DNA of 64,000 nucleotides, from NCBI RefSeq assembly GCF_001425605.1, contig NZ_LMRG01000028.1, positions 1 to 64,000 of the forward strand, written 5' to 3'. Below, piece by piece: positions 54,817 through 64,000 of the stretch (its first letter is position 1; every line of letters starts with the position of its first letter). This DNA is from Rhizobium sp. Leaf453. Its GTDB lineage: Bacteria; Pseudomonadota; Alphaproteobacteria; Rhizobiales; Rhizobiaceae. The position numbers and the translations under genes were made by a program. Below the pieces are notes generated by a model that was not told where the DNA came from, searched no databases, and was given only the letters and a program-made list of their open reading frames with translations.

Positions 54817-55869
54817 TCAGGCGAAACTGAAGGTGTTGCGGCCGTTTTTCTTCGACCGGTACATGGCCGCATCTGCCTTCGCCAGCAGTTCGTCACGCCC
54901 CTTGCCATCAAGCGGGAAGCGCGCAATACCGAGACTGGTGGTGACATTGAAAGTATGGCCGCCGATCTCGACCGGCGCCGCGACCGCCTTCCGCACCCTC
55001 TCGACCACATCGACCATCTGTGCAACTTCCGGCGGCGGATCGGGCAGCAGGATGACGAACTCGTCCCCACCGAGCCGCGCGACCGTATCGGTCGCGCGCA
55101 GACAGACGGTGATCCTGGAACTGACGATCGTCAGCAGATTGTCACCAGCCTAATGGCCAAGGGTATCGTTGACCCATTTGAAATTGTCGAGATCGAGAAA
55201 GACGATCGCGACTGAACGCCCGGCTTCGTTCGCCTGCAGGATGGCCTGATCGAGACGATCCACCAGCAAGGCGCGGTTCGGCAGTCCTGTCAGCACATCA
55301 TGATGCGCCATGAAGCGGACACGGTCCTCGGCCTCCTTGCGCAGGGTCACATCATGAGCGACACCGACGAGGCCCGTGATGACGCCGTTCCTGTCACGCA
55401 GCGGCGCCTTTGTCATCGAAACCCATTTCGGGCTGCCGTCCGCATAGGCATTGTGCTCCATCATGCTGAGCATCGGCTGCCCCGACTGCATGATTTGGAC
55501 TTCGATATCGCGGAATTCCTGGGCGACCGGGGGTGCGAAGAGATCGAAATCCGTCTTGCCGATCAATGCTTCGACCGTAACCGCTTCTCCAGTCGCTATG
55601 AAGGACTTGTCGGCGACAACCGCTTGATTGGCGACCAGAAAACGAGAGTCGAGATCCTTGACGAAAAGCTGGTCCGGAACCTGGTTGATCAGGGCGAGCA
55701 ACTGATCGCGCTCCTCCGTCACCCGCTTCAAAGCGTCGAGGCCGCTCAAAAGGTCATCACGGAAATTGTCGCGCGTCTTCAGAAGCGCCTGGATTTGATC
55801 CGCGACATCTGCCGCGGTCACGGGTTGCGGCGGCACCGCCAAGCCTGATTTTGCCTTCTGTCCTGCCAC
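54817..55869 (-). pseudogene. PAS-GGDEF diguanylate cyclase interrupted by an amber codon
   Basis: The gene reads PAS sensor (about 60-180: ALINQVPDQLFVKDLDSRFL ... VGVAHDVTLRKEAEDR) then GGDEF domain (HHDVLTGLPNRALL, FLDLDNFKWVNDTLGH). A TAG at 55150-55152 follows GH, where relatives have any residue before AGDNLL. In the same frame beyond the stop the domain continues intact: RLGGDEFVILLP and TSLGIARFPLDG, to a TGA at 54817. A single nonsense change has thus removed the active GGDEF motif, so no cyclic-di-GMP synthesis is expected unless the stop is read through. GTG 55869 with GGAGGG is my start choice; the frame opens at 55908. Confidence 0.85.
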
Positions 55870-55908
55870 AACACCCTCCGATCCTGGCAGACGACGGTAG
55901 AACAACAA

Positions 55909-56318
55909 ACCTACGGCGGGGTTAATGGTCAGCCGTTGATTACCAACAACTTGCGTGAAAACTGAAAGCTATCGTATTCCAAACTGTATCTCGACAGACA
56001 CGAATTGCAGCCAATGCAACTTTGGAAGCCGATCGAAACGCACAAAGTTATTTGAAATCAACAGCTTGAGTTTGTTTTAACTCCAAACGGAGAGACCACT
56101 CGTTCGCATTTCCAAAAGGCGAAAGCCAAGGAACGAGGATCGGATGAACCCAAAAATGAGTCACGGCATGACCGAGACGACCTGATACATCCGTGGCCGC
56201 GGTTCGCCCAAAACAGCGAAAATCATTGATTTTCGTACCCGTTCCTCTACCTCGATTGTCAGACTGCCTCCTGGAAGAGGCCCTTCTCCAATTCCAATAT
56301 TGCCCTGGGCATACCGAA
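55909..56318. other. Intergenic region, no gene recognised
   Basis: This 410-base gap lies between the divergent diguanylate cyclase remnant and the two-winged-helix gene. The frame of the latter is open back to 56193 but the added residues look non-coding. Lower GC than the surroundings. No hairpin with a T-run or RNA gene was seen. Confidence 0.45.
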
Positions 56319-57206
56319 ATGACATGCAAGCCTGAGCGTAAGACATCAGACGGTGAAACCGGGGCTGATGACATTCTCGAAAATCCGGCGTTCCGACTGG
56401 TTTTAAGAGAAACGGCGCTCACGCTTCTGGAGATGCACGACATTGACCCGCGTGTCGTGCGCTATGTGTCGAGCATCCAGAAATGGCTGATCACCCAGGC
56501 CATTACAGGCCTTCATTTCGAGCGGAAACTCGACGCGGCGGCCCCACCATTGACGGCTTCAGCACTCATAGCCTTCTTCGATAACCAGAACCTTATGAGC
56601 AGGAACACCATCGTCGCCCATCTTGCTGAAATGCGCCGCTACGGGCTCGTCATCGATCTCGGCGGAAGCGATCGCCGGTCGCGGCCGTTACGGCTAAGCG
56701 ACTATGGAGAGGAGATGATCGGCCGATGGTCGACAAGTCATCTGTCAGCGCTCGACCGGCTCGATGGTGGCACGCGTGTGTCGGCTGTTATCGGCAATCC
56801 ACAGCTTCTCGCGCGCGTACAGGCGCTTACGGTTCGATCGCTCGTGTTCGATCCACGATGGTCACAGCCGCCGCTCGAAGCCGATATCTTCGTCTGCACC
56901 GAATCAGGCAGCAACATCCTGCACGAACTCATCTCCCGCATACCCCTGAAGTCATCGCATGACGGATTTGTGCCGCTTGGGAATTTTCGGGCAAGCACGG
57001 TGTCCAAGCGTCACACGCTTTCGCGCGGACACCTGCAAAGGGTTTTCAATCGGGCCAAGGATCTCGGGTTGCTCGCCTGGAGCCAATCGGAAAACAGGGG
57101 CGATCTCCATGTCTCCGAACGACTGATCCGGAGTTACGAAGCCTGGCAGGCGGTCAAGTTTCGCGCCATTGACGACGCCTATGCAAGCGCGGTTTTGCCC
57201 GAGTAG
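56319..57206 (+). CDS. Putative DNA-binding protein with two winged-helix segments
   Basis: The roughly 295-residue protein (MTCKPERKTSDGETGAD) has a MarR-like winged helix at about 85-155 (NLMSRNTIVAHLAEMRRYGL, GSDRRSRPLRLSDYGEEMI). A second helix-turn-helix-like part sits near the C-terminus (TLSRGHLQRVFNRAKDLGL). No membrane segment is present. The start is uncertain: ATG 56319 lacks a clear ribosome site. It is convergent with the 57-61 kb RTX gene (35 bases apart). The family is not recognised by name; a regulatory role is inferred from the folds. Confidence 0.7.
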   Translation: MTCKPERKTSDGETGADDILENPAFRLVLRETALTLLEMHDIDPRVVRYVSSIQKWLITQAITGLHFERKLDAAAPPLTASALIAFFDNQNLMSRNTIVAHLAEMRRYGLVIDLGGSDRRSRPLRLSDYGEEMIGRWSTSHLSALDRLDGGTRVSAVIGNPQLLARVQALTVRSLVFDPRWSQPPLEADIFVCTESGSNILHELISRIPLKSSHDGFVPLGNFRASTVSKRHTLSRGHLQRVFNRAKDLGLLAWSQSENRGDLHVSERLIRSYEAWQAVKFRAIDDAYASAVLPE

Positions 57207-57241
57207 CCACGCCCCGCGTGTCCACAAGATCGGGACGTTGA

Positions 57242-58960
57242 TCACGCGATGATATCGAAATCCGCGGCGGTCATCTTCAGCGCCTTGTCGAGCAAGGCGA
57301 ACTGAACCGCTGCGCCGCTGTTACTGCCATCGGCATCGTACCAGAGCCTGCCCGTCGACTGGTCGTAGATGATCCGGTCGTTGGTGTCGTGCGCCTTAGC
57401 GCCGATGTAGAAAGCGGACACGGTGAGATCTCCCGCACTGCCGACCTTGGTGAAAATGTCGTCGTCGAGCACGATCCTGTCGTCCGCGACAACGAAATCA
57501 TCGATCAGATCGATATTCGCCGATCCCAGCTTGGTGTTGAGCACAAAGGTGTCATCATCGGCGCCACCGATCAGCTTATCTATGCCAAGGCCGCCATTCA
57601 GCGTGTCGTTGCCCGCGCCGCCGGACAGCGTATTCTTGCCGGTCGTTCCGGTGATCGTGTTAACAAGTCCGTTACCGGTCCCGTTGATCGCCGCCGAGCC
57701 GAGCAGGGTGAGTTTTTCGATTGTCGTGTACCCCGCGAGTGAGCGCGTGATCGTCGAGGTGATGGTGTCGATGCCGGAACCGTCCGTCACGCTGTCGCTC
57801 TCGGCGCCAAGCACGTAGGTATCATCGCCCGCACCGCCGCTCAGTTTGTCCAAGCCCTTGCCGCCATCCAGGACGTTAGCGGCTGAATTCCCATTCAACC
57901 GATCATCGAAATCCGATCCGATCAGGTTTTTGATCGAAAGATAGGTATCGCCCAACGCGTCGTTAGTGTTGGTCACGGGGGTTACCAGGCTGGCTGTAAC
58001 CCCGGCTGTTGCTCCGGCATAGGACGCCGTGTCTGTTCCAGACCCGCCATCCAGCAGATCGCCGCCAGCCCCGCCCTCAAGCACATCATTGCCGGCTGCA
58101 CCTTTCAAGGTATCGACGCCGCCGAGACCCCAGAGCGTGTTGGCACTACTGTTACCGGTCAGACCATCGGCACCATAGCCACCCCTTGCATTTTCGAAAT
58201 TGACGATCTGGTCGATCTCAGCAGCAATCGTCGCCGTCGTAATGGTGGCGCCGCCGAGCGTCAGAACGACGCCGGCATAGTGATCGGAATAATCGATCGT
58301 ATCGATGCCGGCGCCACCGTCCAGCGTGTCATTGCCCATACCGCCGAGAATGGTGTTGGCATTTGTATCGCCAGTGATGGTATCGCCGCCGCCGGCGCCC
58401 CAGATGTCTTCGATTCCGATTAGTTTGTCGCTGGCTACACCGCCTACGGAGACCGTAGCCGCACCATTAACCAGCGTCACGGCCATGGACACCGCACCAA
58501 GATCAGAGAAAATTGCCATATCACGGCCGGCGCCGCCATCGAGCGTATCCGTTCCGACCCCACCATAAAGCCTGTCGTTTCCGCCATAGCCGCTGATCTT
58601 GTCGTTACCGGCATACCCGTAAAGCCGGTCATCTCCATTGCCGCCGATGATCTTGTCGACAAAGTCGGTGCCTGAGATCGTGAACACCTCGACATTGACG
58701 ATTGTGGCCCGGAGAGACGTACCTTGCCGGACCTCCGTGACAGCACCGTTGAGGGTCATGTTGATCCCCGTGGTGGCGGTATAGTCGACATAAAAACTCG
58801 CTGTGTCGTTGCCGGCGCCGCCATCGACAGAATCCTTGCCCGCGTCGATTGAGAAGCCCAGAATGTCGTCGCCCGCCAGCCCTTTCAGCGTATCGGAGCC
58901 CATATTTCCATAGAGTTCGTCATTGCCTGATGTTCCGGAGCACGTCATTGCCCGAGGCAC
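57242..58960 (-). CDS. C-terminal part of a frameshifted giant RTX protein
   Basis: This 572-codon stretch is RTX repeats (SGTSGNDELYGNMGSDTLKG onward) with interspersed beta-roll spacers. It ends in a serralysin-like C-terminal block (DDRIVLDDDIFTKVG, then ALKMTAADFDIIA), the presumed type I secretion signal. It overlaps the 58920-61607 stretch in another frame: the upstream part reads SGASGNDVL and this one GTSGNDELYG, which should be continuous. Its apparent start at 58960 is therefore artificial. Confidence 0.75.
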   Translation of the reverse strand: MPRAMTCSGTSGNDELYGNMGSDTLKGLAGDDILGFSIDAGKDSVDGGAGNDTASFYVDYTATTGINMTLNGAVTEVRQGTSLRATIVNVEVFTISGTDFVDKIIGGNGDDRLYGYAGNDKISGYGGNDRLYGGVGTDTLDGGAGRDMAIFSDLGAVSMAVTLVNGAATVSVGGVASDKLIGIEDIWGAGGGDTITGDTNANTILGGMGNDTLDGGAGIDTIDYSDHYAGVVLTLGGATITTATIAAEIDQIVNFENARGGYGADGLTGNSSANTLWGLGGVDTLKGAAGNDVLEGGAGGDLLDGGSGTDTASYAGATAGVTASLVTPVTNTNDALGDTYLSIKNLIGSDFDDRLNGNSAANVLDGGKGLDKLSGGAGDDTYVLGAESDSVTDGSGIDTITSTITRSLAGYTTIEKLTLLGSAAINGTGNGLVNTITGTTGKNTLSGGAGNDTLNGGLGIDKLIGGADDDTFVLNTKLGSANIDLIDDFVVADDRIVLDDDIFTKVGSAGDLTVSAFYIGAKAHDTNDRIIYDQSTGRLWYDADGSNSGAAVQFALLDKALKMTAADFDIIA

Positions 58961-61607
58961 CGCTCAGCCGCACCGCCTCGATGCCGGTGACATTCGCCGC
59001 CACGACGCCGCCGACCTTGATTGTGGTCGCTGTGAGGAAATTGCCGGTGACGACGACAGCGAGATTGCCTGTTGCATAGCCTCGGAACTGGTCCGAGCCC
59101 GATCCGCCGTCGATGGTATCGGTCTTGGCGTCAAGCCCGACAACGATATCGTCGTCACCACCGCCGGTCTTGACGCTGTTCTTACCCATACCGGCATCGA
59201 GATAATCGTCGCCCGTGCCGCCGATCAGCGTATCGTCGGCGTCACCGGAAAAGAGCGTCAGCGCCTCGACGTTCTTCAGGGTCGCGACAACAGCTGTGTC
59301 GCTCTTGATCGTCGCACCGGCGGCCAGCGATCCGGTCATGGTCACCTTCTGGCCGAAGATCGATGGCAGGAATGTCAGCGCAACCTTGTCGGTTCCCGCC
59401 CCGCCATCGATTGCATCAGATGCCACATCAGCTGTTGCGTTGATCGTGTCGTCGCCCGTGCCGCCGGAGACCTTGTCCTTGCCCGTACCGGCATTGAGGA
59501 TATCGTTTCCATCGCCACCATCCAGCGTATCGTCGCCGCTTTCGCCGTTGAGCGTATCGTCACCGGCCTTGCCCGAGAGGATATCGTTACCGCCGGCCCC
59601 CGTAATCGTGTCATTGCCTGCTCCGCCACTGACATTCAGCGGGTTCGTTCCGGTCAGCGAGACATTGACCTGCTCGAAGCCAGTGAACGTGCCCAGCAGT
59701 TTGCCGGCCGCGGTCAGCTTGCTGCCATCGAACTTGATGTCGGTCAGATTCGTATAGGAGAAATTGAGGACAAGCGTATCGATGCCGCTGCCGCCATCAT
59801 AGGTGCCGGCCCCGACCGGTGCAGGATAGAACGTATTGGGGGAGTAGGTCGTCATCGTCAAACGGTCAGTGCCGGCCCCGAGCGTCACCTTGTCGGTACC
59901 GGCAACCACCATCGAGACGTTATCGTCACCATTACCGGTATCGACAAGATCGATACCGTTATCGGCGCTGACGGTGTCGTCCCCCTCACCCGTCCGGATC
60001 GTATCGTTGCCCTGGCCAGTAAATATCCTGTCAGCCAGCGCACCGCCGGTAATCTTCTGGTTGCCATCGCCATAGGCGGAGATATTCAGGCGCTCGATGT
60101 TCCGGGCTTGGGCAACAGTCGCGCCGTTGATCTTGATATTTGTAACCGCCGCCAGTGCCACCTCGACGGTTCCATGGTCATAGAAACTAAACGGAAAGAC
60201 TTCCAGGACGTCGATGCCCGTCCCACCGTCCAGTTGGTCGATAGTCTGGTCGATCGTTCCGTTCGACTGGACACCGACGCTCAGCGTGTCGTCACCGGCC
60301 TCGCCGTACATCTTGTCCGCGCCGATGCCGGCGACGAGATAATCGTTGCCATTGCCGCCATAGAGGATATCGGCATCAGTGGGGTTCGTATCGGTATAGG
60401 CGTCATGATCGCTTGCGATCGTATCGTTGCCATCGCCGCCGTAGAGAGTATCGGCGCCCGCTTCGCCGTTGATTTCGTCGTCTCCCGCGCCGCCCTTGAC
60501 GTTATCGCTACCGGCGCCGGCATAAATCGTATCGTCGCCACTGCCGCCGTCGATTTTGTCGGCACCCGCCGCCGTGTAGATTTCATCATTGCCGCCCTCG
60601 CCATAGACAGTATCGGCACCCGTCGAGAGGCGATTGTTAACGCCGCTGTACCAGTCGTAATAACTCAGCTCGACGTCACCGTCGCCGAGATAGACCGTGT
60701 CATTGCCATCACCCGGATTGACCTCATCGCCTTGTGCTCCAGCATGGATAACATCACCACCCCCACCAGATTTGATATCCGCCGACCCGACTGTGGTGAT
60801 CTTGTCACCGCCAATCCCGGTCGTCAGGGTGATCCCGGCGGTTTGCGTGAGCAAGACGGTGTTATTGCCGCTGCCGAGTTTCACGTCATAATAAATCTCG
60901 ACGTTCTTGATCTTGCCGAAACTGCCGAGGCTGACGCTGGCGCCATTGGTCAGCGTGATATCATTGGTGGCGCCGGAAATATCGAACGAAGCCGTGTCGA
61001 TGCCCGTACCGCCATCAATATCCTGGATACCGGTGCCGCCATCGAGGGAATCATTGCCACCCATGCCGCGCAACGTGTCATTGCCGCCGGCACCCACGAG
61101 AGAGTCGTCCAGAGCGCCGCCGGTCAGAAAGTCATTGCCACCGCCGGCGCGGAAGATCACACGCTCGATATTGCTGATCGCGACTGTCAGCGCCTCGTCG
61201 ACCTTGACATTGGTAACTGGGCCGAGCGTGAAGAAGATGTTGTTGTTGAGGATCGCGGAGTAGTCGATCCGCAGCAGGTCGATACCCGCGCCGCCATCGG
61301 CGATGTCACCGGTGTCAGGGGACTGGAAGCGCAACTCGTCGTCGCCATTGCCACCACGCAGCGTGTCGTGGCCGATCAGCCCGACGAAACCCCAGGGAAT
61401 GCTCTGGACGTCGGTGAGGACGTCGTTGCCATCACCGCCATCGATGTCGTCGCTGCCGACGCCCCCGTCGATATAGTCGTTGCCCTTGCCGCCCTTGAGA
61501 TTATCGTCACCTTCGTTGCCGAAAATCGTCTCGTCACCGCTGCCGCCCACGACAATGTCGTTGGTGTTGTCGCCAATATACTGGAGACCATTCCATTTGC
61601 CGGCCAT
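58920..61607 (-). CDS. N-terminal part of a frameshifted giant RTX protein
   Basis: The true start is ATG 61607 (MAGKWNGLQYIGDNTNDIVV) with GGGAG upstream. The 895 codons are almost all calcium-binding RTX repeats. The frame ends at a TGA at 58920 after NDVLRNIRQ. Near 58937 a shift of one extra or two missing bases would restore NDVL-x-GTSGNDELYG and join it to the next segment for a protein of about 1,460 residues. It has no Sec signal, as expected for type I export. It is divergent from a LuxR-family gene. Confidence 0.78.
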   Translation of the reverse strand: MAGKWNGLQYIGDNTNDIVVGGSGDETIFGNEGDDNLKGGKGNDYIDGGVGSDDIDGGDGNDVLTDVQSIPWGFVGLIGHDTLRGGNGDDELRFQSPDTGDIADGGAGIDLLRIDYSAILNNNIFFTLGPVTNVKVDEALTVAISNIERVIFRAGGGNDFLTGGALDDSLVGAGGNDTLRGMGGNDSLDGGTGIQDIDGGTGIDTASFDISGATNDITLTNGASVSLGSFGKIKNVEIYYDVKLGSGNNTVLLTQTAGITLTTGIGGDKITTVGSADIKSGGGGDVIHAGAQGDEVNPGDGNDTVYLGDGDVELSYYDWYSGVNNRLSTGADTVYGEGGNDEIYTAAGADKIDGGSGDDTIYAGAGSDNVKGGAGDDEINGEAGADTLYGGDGNDTIASDHDAYTDTNPTDADILYGGNGNDYLVAGIGADKMYGEAGDDTLSVGVQSNGTIDQTIDQLDGGTGIDVLEVFPFSFYDHGTVEVALAAVTNIKINGATVAQARNIERLNISAYGDGNQKITGGALADRIFTGQGNDTIRTGEGDDTVSADNGIDLVDTGNGDDNVSMVVAGTDKVTLGAGTDRLTMTTYSPNTFYPAPVGAGTYDGGSGIDTLVLNFSYTNLTDIKFDGSKLTAAGKLLGTFTGFEQVNVSLTGTNPLNVSGGAGNDTITGAGGNDILSGKAGDDTLNGESGDDTLDGGDGNDILNAGTGKDKVSGGTGDDTINATADVASDAIDGGAGTDKVALTFLPSIFGQKVTMTGSLAAGATIKSDTAVVATLKNVEALTLFSGDADDTLIGGTGDDYLDAGMGKNSVKTGGGDDDIVVGLDAKTDTIDGGSGSDQFRGYATGNLAVVVTGNFLTATTIKVGGVVAANVTGIEAVRLSGASGNDVLRNIRQ

Positions 61608-61846
61608 AGCGTCACTCCCAGATGAAATCGGCCCTCGAAGGCACTGTCGCAAAGAGATTTTTTGAAATCATTCCGGCGCACCGTCGCGCAGCCCGCTCAA
61701 GCTTTGAAAGCATGGCGAAGGGGGCCTTCCCGCGCAACTCTCGAAACTCATAGGTCGCTTTGATTTTCGGCTTTTCATGGTATTATTTTAGCATATTCTT
61801 TTTCCTGTAAACTCAGCTCGCGGCACACGATCGGACACTGAGCATC

Positions 61847-62584
61847 ATGGGTGGAAATGCGGTTAGTCAGGCGTTGCAACTTGCCGATGATGCATTGATG
61901 GCGGCCACCCCGCAGGACGCGAGCATCCGTTTCTTTCGAGCCGCCAGCCGGATGGGCGCAACCTACCTCCAGACCCGTCTCTATCGACGGCCGATGGCAC
62001 GGCTCACTCCGGAGGCGCACTGGGCGGCGGGTGGCGTGATCATCCGCATGTCGCCGGAACGCTGGCCCGGAAGCAGCGCCTTCAATTATATCTGTTTCGA
62101 GTGCAATCCACTCGTCTCCGCCATCCGTGAAAATCGCACACGCTACCGCTTTTCAGATTTTGCTCCGCATGACGCTCCCGCGTACCGAGCCTATTGGGAA
62201 GCCCTCGGCGAGGCGGATATTGCTGATGCCCATTGTGCAACATCCTACGGAAGCAAGGGGGTTATCGCCTCCCTTCATCTCGGTTTTGGCGACCGCAATA
62301 TAGGAGCCGACATGGAGCGGGCCGTGCAAATGGCCGGCTTGATCCTCACGGAGCGGTTGATGGACTTTTCCGGCAGCCTCAAGGACGATATCCCGCATCT
62401 CAGCGACCGCGAAAGGGATTGCCTGGCGTTTCTGGCCGATGGCAGACAAGATAGGGAGATCGCCGACCTGCTTGGTATTACGGAAACGACGGTACGATTT
62501 CACGTCGACAACGCCCGCAGGAAACTCGGAGCCAGAAACCGCACTCAGGCTATCGCGCGGGTGGCAAATCTCCGATGGCTCTAA
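61847..62584 (+). CDS. LuxR-family transcriptional regulator, solo type
   Basis: The 245-residue protein has a C-terminal GerE/LuxR helix-turn-helix (LSDRERDCLAFLADGRQDRE, then IADLLGITETTVRFHVDNAR) and an N-terminal domain like the autoinducer-binding fold (RWPGSSAFNYICFECNPLVS). In that pocket the usual Asp-Pro is Asn-Pro and a conserved Trp is missing, so it may not bind acyl-homoserine lactone. No luxI is nearby. It is divergent from the giant RTX gene (239-base gap), a likely target. Confidence 0.88.
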   Translation: MGGNAVSQALQLADDALMAATPQDASIRFFRAASRMGATYLQTRLYRRPMARLTPEAHWAAGGVIIRMSPERWPGSSAFNYICFECNPLVSAIRENRTRYRFSDFAPHDAPAYRAYWEALGEADIADAHCATSYGSKGVIASLHLGFGDRNIGADMERAVQMAGLILTERLMDFSGSLKDDIPHLSDRERDCLAFLADGRQDREIADLLGITETTVRFHVDNARRKLGARNRTQAIARVANLRWL

Positions 62585-62605
62585 CCATCAGGCAAGGTTC
62601 GGCCG

Positions 62606-63733
62606 CTACAGAATACCCCACGCCCTGAACCGCCCCCGTCCCGTCATCTCCCTGAGACCCAGTTCACCGACGATGCGCCGTGCGGCCTGCGGTGTCACAT
62701 CGAGAACATCGGCAACCATCCCGGCCGAGACGAGAGGGCGAGCCATGACGAGGTCGATCAGTTCCGGCAGTTTGGAAGATGCCCGTCTGCCTTGAAGCTT
62801 ACGTTCCATCATGGTTCTTGCCAGTGCCAGCCGGTCATGTTCCTTCAGTCCCGCCTCGGCAGCAGCGATAAAACCATGCGCAATGGCGACAAGTCGATTT
62901 TCGCGATCACGATGACGTCGCCGATCGACCGAAATGGATTTGAGACCGAGATTGACGGTGGGTAGGTGGGGGCCGGTCGCAACACCGAACTGCCGCAGGA
63001 CGGATGCCGCCAGCAATCGACCGAGCCATGGCGCATGCTGCAGCACCGCCAGTTCATTCCACGCATCCAGAGCAACGGCGGCCTGGAGCACCGGCGGAAA
63101 TTCCTGCGTATGACGCAGTACGTTACGCCACTCTTCGAGCCGCTCGTCCTCATCCCAATCTGGTTCGTACACCAGAGGATCCCGGTCATCAGCACCCGTT
63201 CCACGGTTTTGCGCTTTAGCGGCTGCTATCGCAGCATCCGACCGAGCAAGCACTGCGTCAATCGCTGCCATCTCAACGCCAAAGGCATCGTCCAAATCTG
63301 TTTCGTTTTCCTGCTCTCGATTTGCGAGTGATCCCATGTTCCCCTCGGCAATGTTACGGCGGCAGCCAGCATCATCGATTGCCCTGACGGTGCCACCACG
63401 CAAGCTGCGCAAGCCCTCTCCGCTGAGCGCCCAATTGACCGGCTGGGTCACGATGCGCCGACGAGTCCGCAGCACATCTCGCGCGATGGTCAGTTCATGC
63501 GTTGGCGCGCGAACATCGTGACCTGCGTCGTGCAAGGCAAGGTCTTCCAGATGGACAAATTCGCCGTCGACCCATAGTGATGCACAGGCGTCGGTAAAGT
63601 GCATCCGCTCAATGAATCCCGCGCCGATCAATGAACGCGCGATGCGCTCATCAAGCCGGACAAGCGCATTTCCGGCCTCGGAAATAGGTCTCAGCAAGCT
63701 ATTGATGGTGATTTTAGACAGATCGTAACGCAT
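62606..63733 (-). CDS. RHE_PE00001/DUF1612-family plasmid-associated protein
   Basis: The 375-residue protein has an N-terminal part MRYDLSKITINSLLRPISEA typical of DUF1612 proteins, the segment RMHFTDACASLWVDGEFVHL and a C-terminal helix-turn-helix (RPLVSAGMVADVLDVTPQAA, then RRIVGELGLREMTGRGRFR). These proteins are frequent on rhizobial plasmids and in mobile regions, with unknown function; the C-terminal fold suggests DNA binding. It is convergent with the LuxR gene, 21 bases apart. Length is normal. Confidence 0.85.
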   Translation of the reverse strand: MRYDLSKITINSLLRPISEAGNALVRLDERIARSLIGAGFIERMHFTDACASLWVDGEFVHLEDLALHDAGHDVRAPTHELTIARDVLRTRRRIVTQPVNWALSGEGLRSLRGGTVRAIDDAGCRRNIAEGNMGSLANREQENETDLDDAFGVEMAAIDAVLARSDAAIAAAKAQNRGTGADDRDPLVYEPDWDEDERLEEWRNVLRHTQEFPPVLQAAVALDAWNELAVLQHAPWLGRLLAASVLRQFGVATGPHLPTVNLGLKSISVDRRRHRDRENRLVAIAHGFIAAAEAGLKEHDRLALARTMMERKLQGRRASSKLPELIDLVMARPLVSAGMVADVLDVTPQAARRIVGELGLREMTGRGRFRAWGIL

Positions 63734-64000
63734 TGATTTTATGCTAAATGAAGATCCATACGAACTCTATAGTGAAGTTTGTGTTCTTCACTCGGGATGC
63801 CATTATCCGGGGCATTGGTCGCTGAAGCGATATGTCGCTGAGTGTGACGAATCTAGCACCAAAGGCTCGGGATTTCGACCCCGAAACTTACCCTGTAAAA
63901 TCGTATGTCAGTTCCAACTGATATGTGGATTGGCCGATCTCCACTCATGGAACCACAGACTCGAACCAAGTTTGTCTCAGTGAGAGCGAGGCGAGGGTGG
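63734..64000. other. Right-edge intergenic sequence
   Basis: Past the DUF1612 start no gene was recognised up to the window edge. An 80-codon frame at 63741-63983 has no ribosome site or family-like sequence. No tRNA or insertion-sequence end was recognised. Confidence 0.4.

Noticed and set aside
58923-61625. 900-codon plus-strand frame
   Set aside because: Antisense of the RTX repeats of the frameshifted giant gene.
63741-63983. 80-codon plus-strand frame at the right edge
   Set aside because: No ribosome site or homologue-like pattern; its Cys/His content looks like chance.

Overview
The window reads as DNA of a Rhizobiaceae-type alphaproteobacterium. The evidence is high-GC coding sequence, plasmid-type RepA and RepB partition genes, an RHE_PE00001/DUF1612-type protein, DUF6074, DUF6481 and DUF2934 small proteins, moc-type (rhizopine) oxygenase genes, a TGA-N9-TCA site of the kind RirA binds, and TTGAC-N17-CTATAT promoters. 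It may be part of a secondary replicon, but repC is absent here. No rRNA, tRNA or CRISPR array was found.

Layout. 1-113: eroded end of an IS110-type transposase. 155-4057: esterase and glyoxalase-type pair, cold-shock gene, two small rhizobial proteins, a mazEF-type toxin-antitoxin pair. 4073-10053: MscS channel, glycogen debranching enzyme and glycogen synthase. 10318-16969: small proteins, a spermidine-synthase-like enzyme, a three-gene peptidase/ligase operon (N-formylglutamate amidohydrolase family, QEGLA/DUF1704, ATP-grasp), TetR regulator. 17078-20415: chemoreceptor and pncB. 20587-37314: a large RTX region interrupted by a tpiA/rpiB pair of erythritol type. 37732-40574: DUF6074, repB, parS-like site, repA. 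40851-50045: inositol/sugar ABC transporter, LacI regulator, mocDEF-like oxygenase genes and a PanB-like gene. 50114-53585: flotillin, YqiJ-like and a TnpB-N/PspA fusion. 53825-63733: DMT transporter, a broken diguanylate cyclase, a two-winged-helix protein, a frameshifted giant RTX gene, a LuxR regulator and the DUF1612 protein.

Most notable system: 25296-37314, all on the minus strand. Three secreted-type RTX proteins each carry a HasA-like hemophore domain with the Tyr and His heme-pocket residues conserved. They flank a TonB-dependent receptor with heme-receptor YRAP and NPDL motifs, and a promoter overlapped by a RirA-type iron box lies upstream. It looks like a Has-type heme-capture locus in which the hemophore is built into cadherin/RTX adhesin-like proteins. 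The type I exporter is not in the window.

Second: the PspA-family protein at 52461-53585 begins with about 150 residues resembling the N-terminal part of TnpB transposon nucleases, with no nuclease domain. It sits in an operon with YqiJ and flotillin, and a strong internal ribosome site precedes the PspA part.

Third: the QEGLA/DUF1704 operon pairs a candidate carboxypeptidase (related to eukaryotic MATCAP) with an ATP-grasp ligase and an amidohydrolase, suggesting addition and removal of amino acids on an unknown target.

Several genes are broken: the giant HasA/RTX gene twice, the 57-61 kb RTX gene once, and the diguanylate cyclase by an amber codon. The two breaks in the giant HasA/RTX gene lie in highly repetitive DNA and could be assembly errors.
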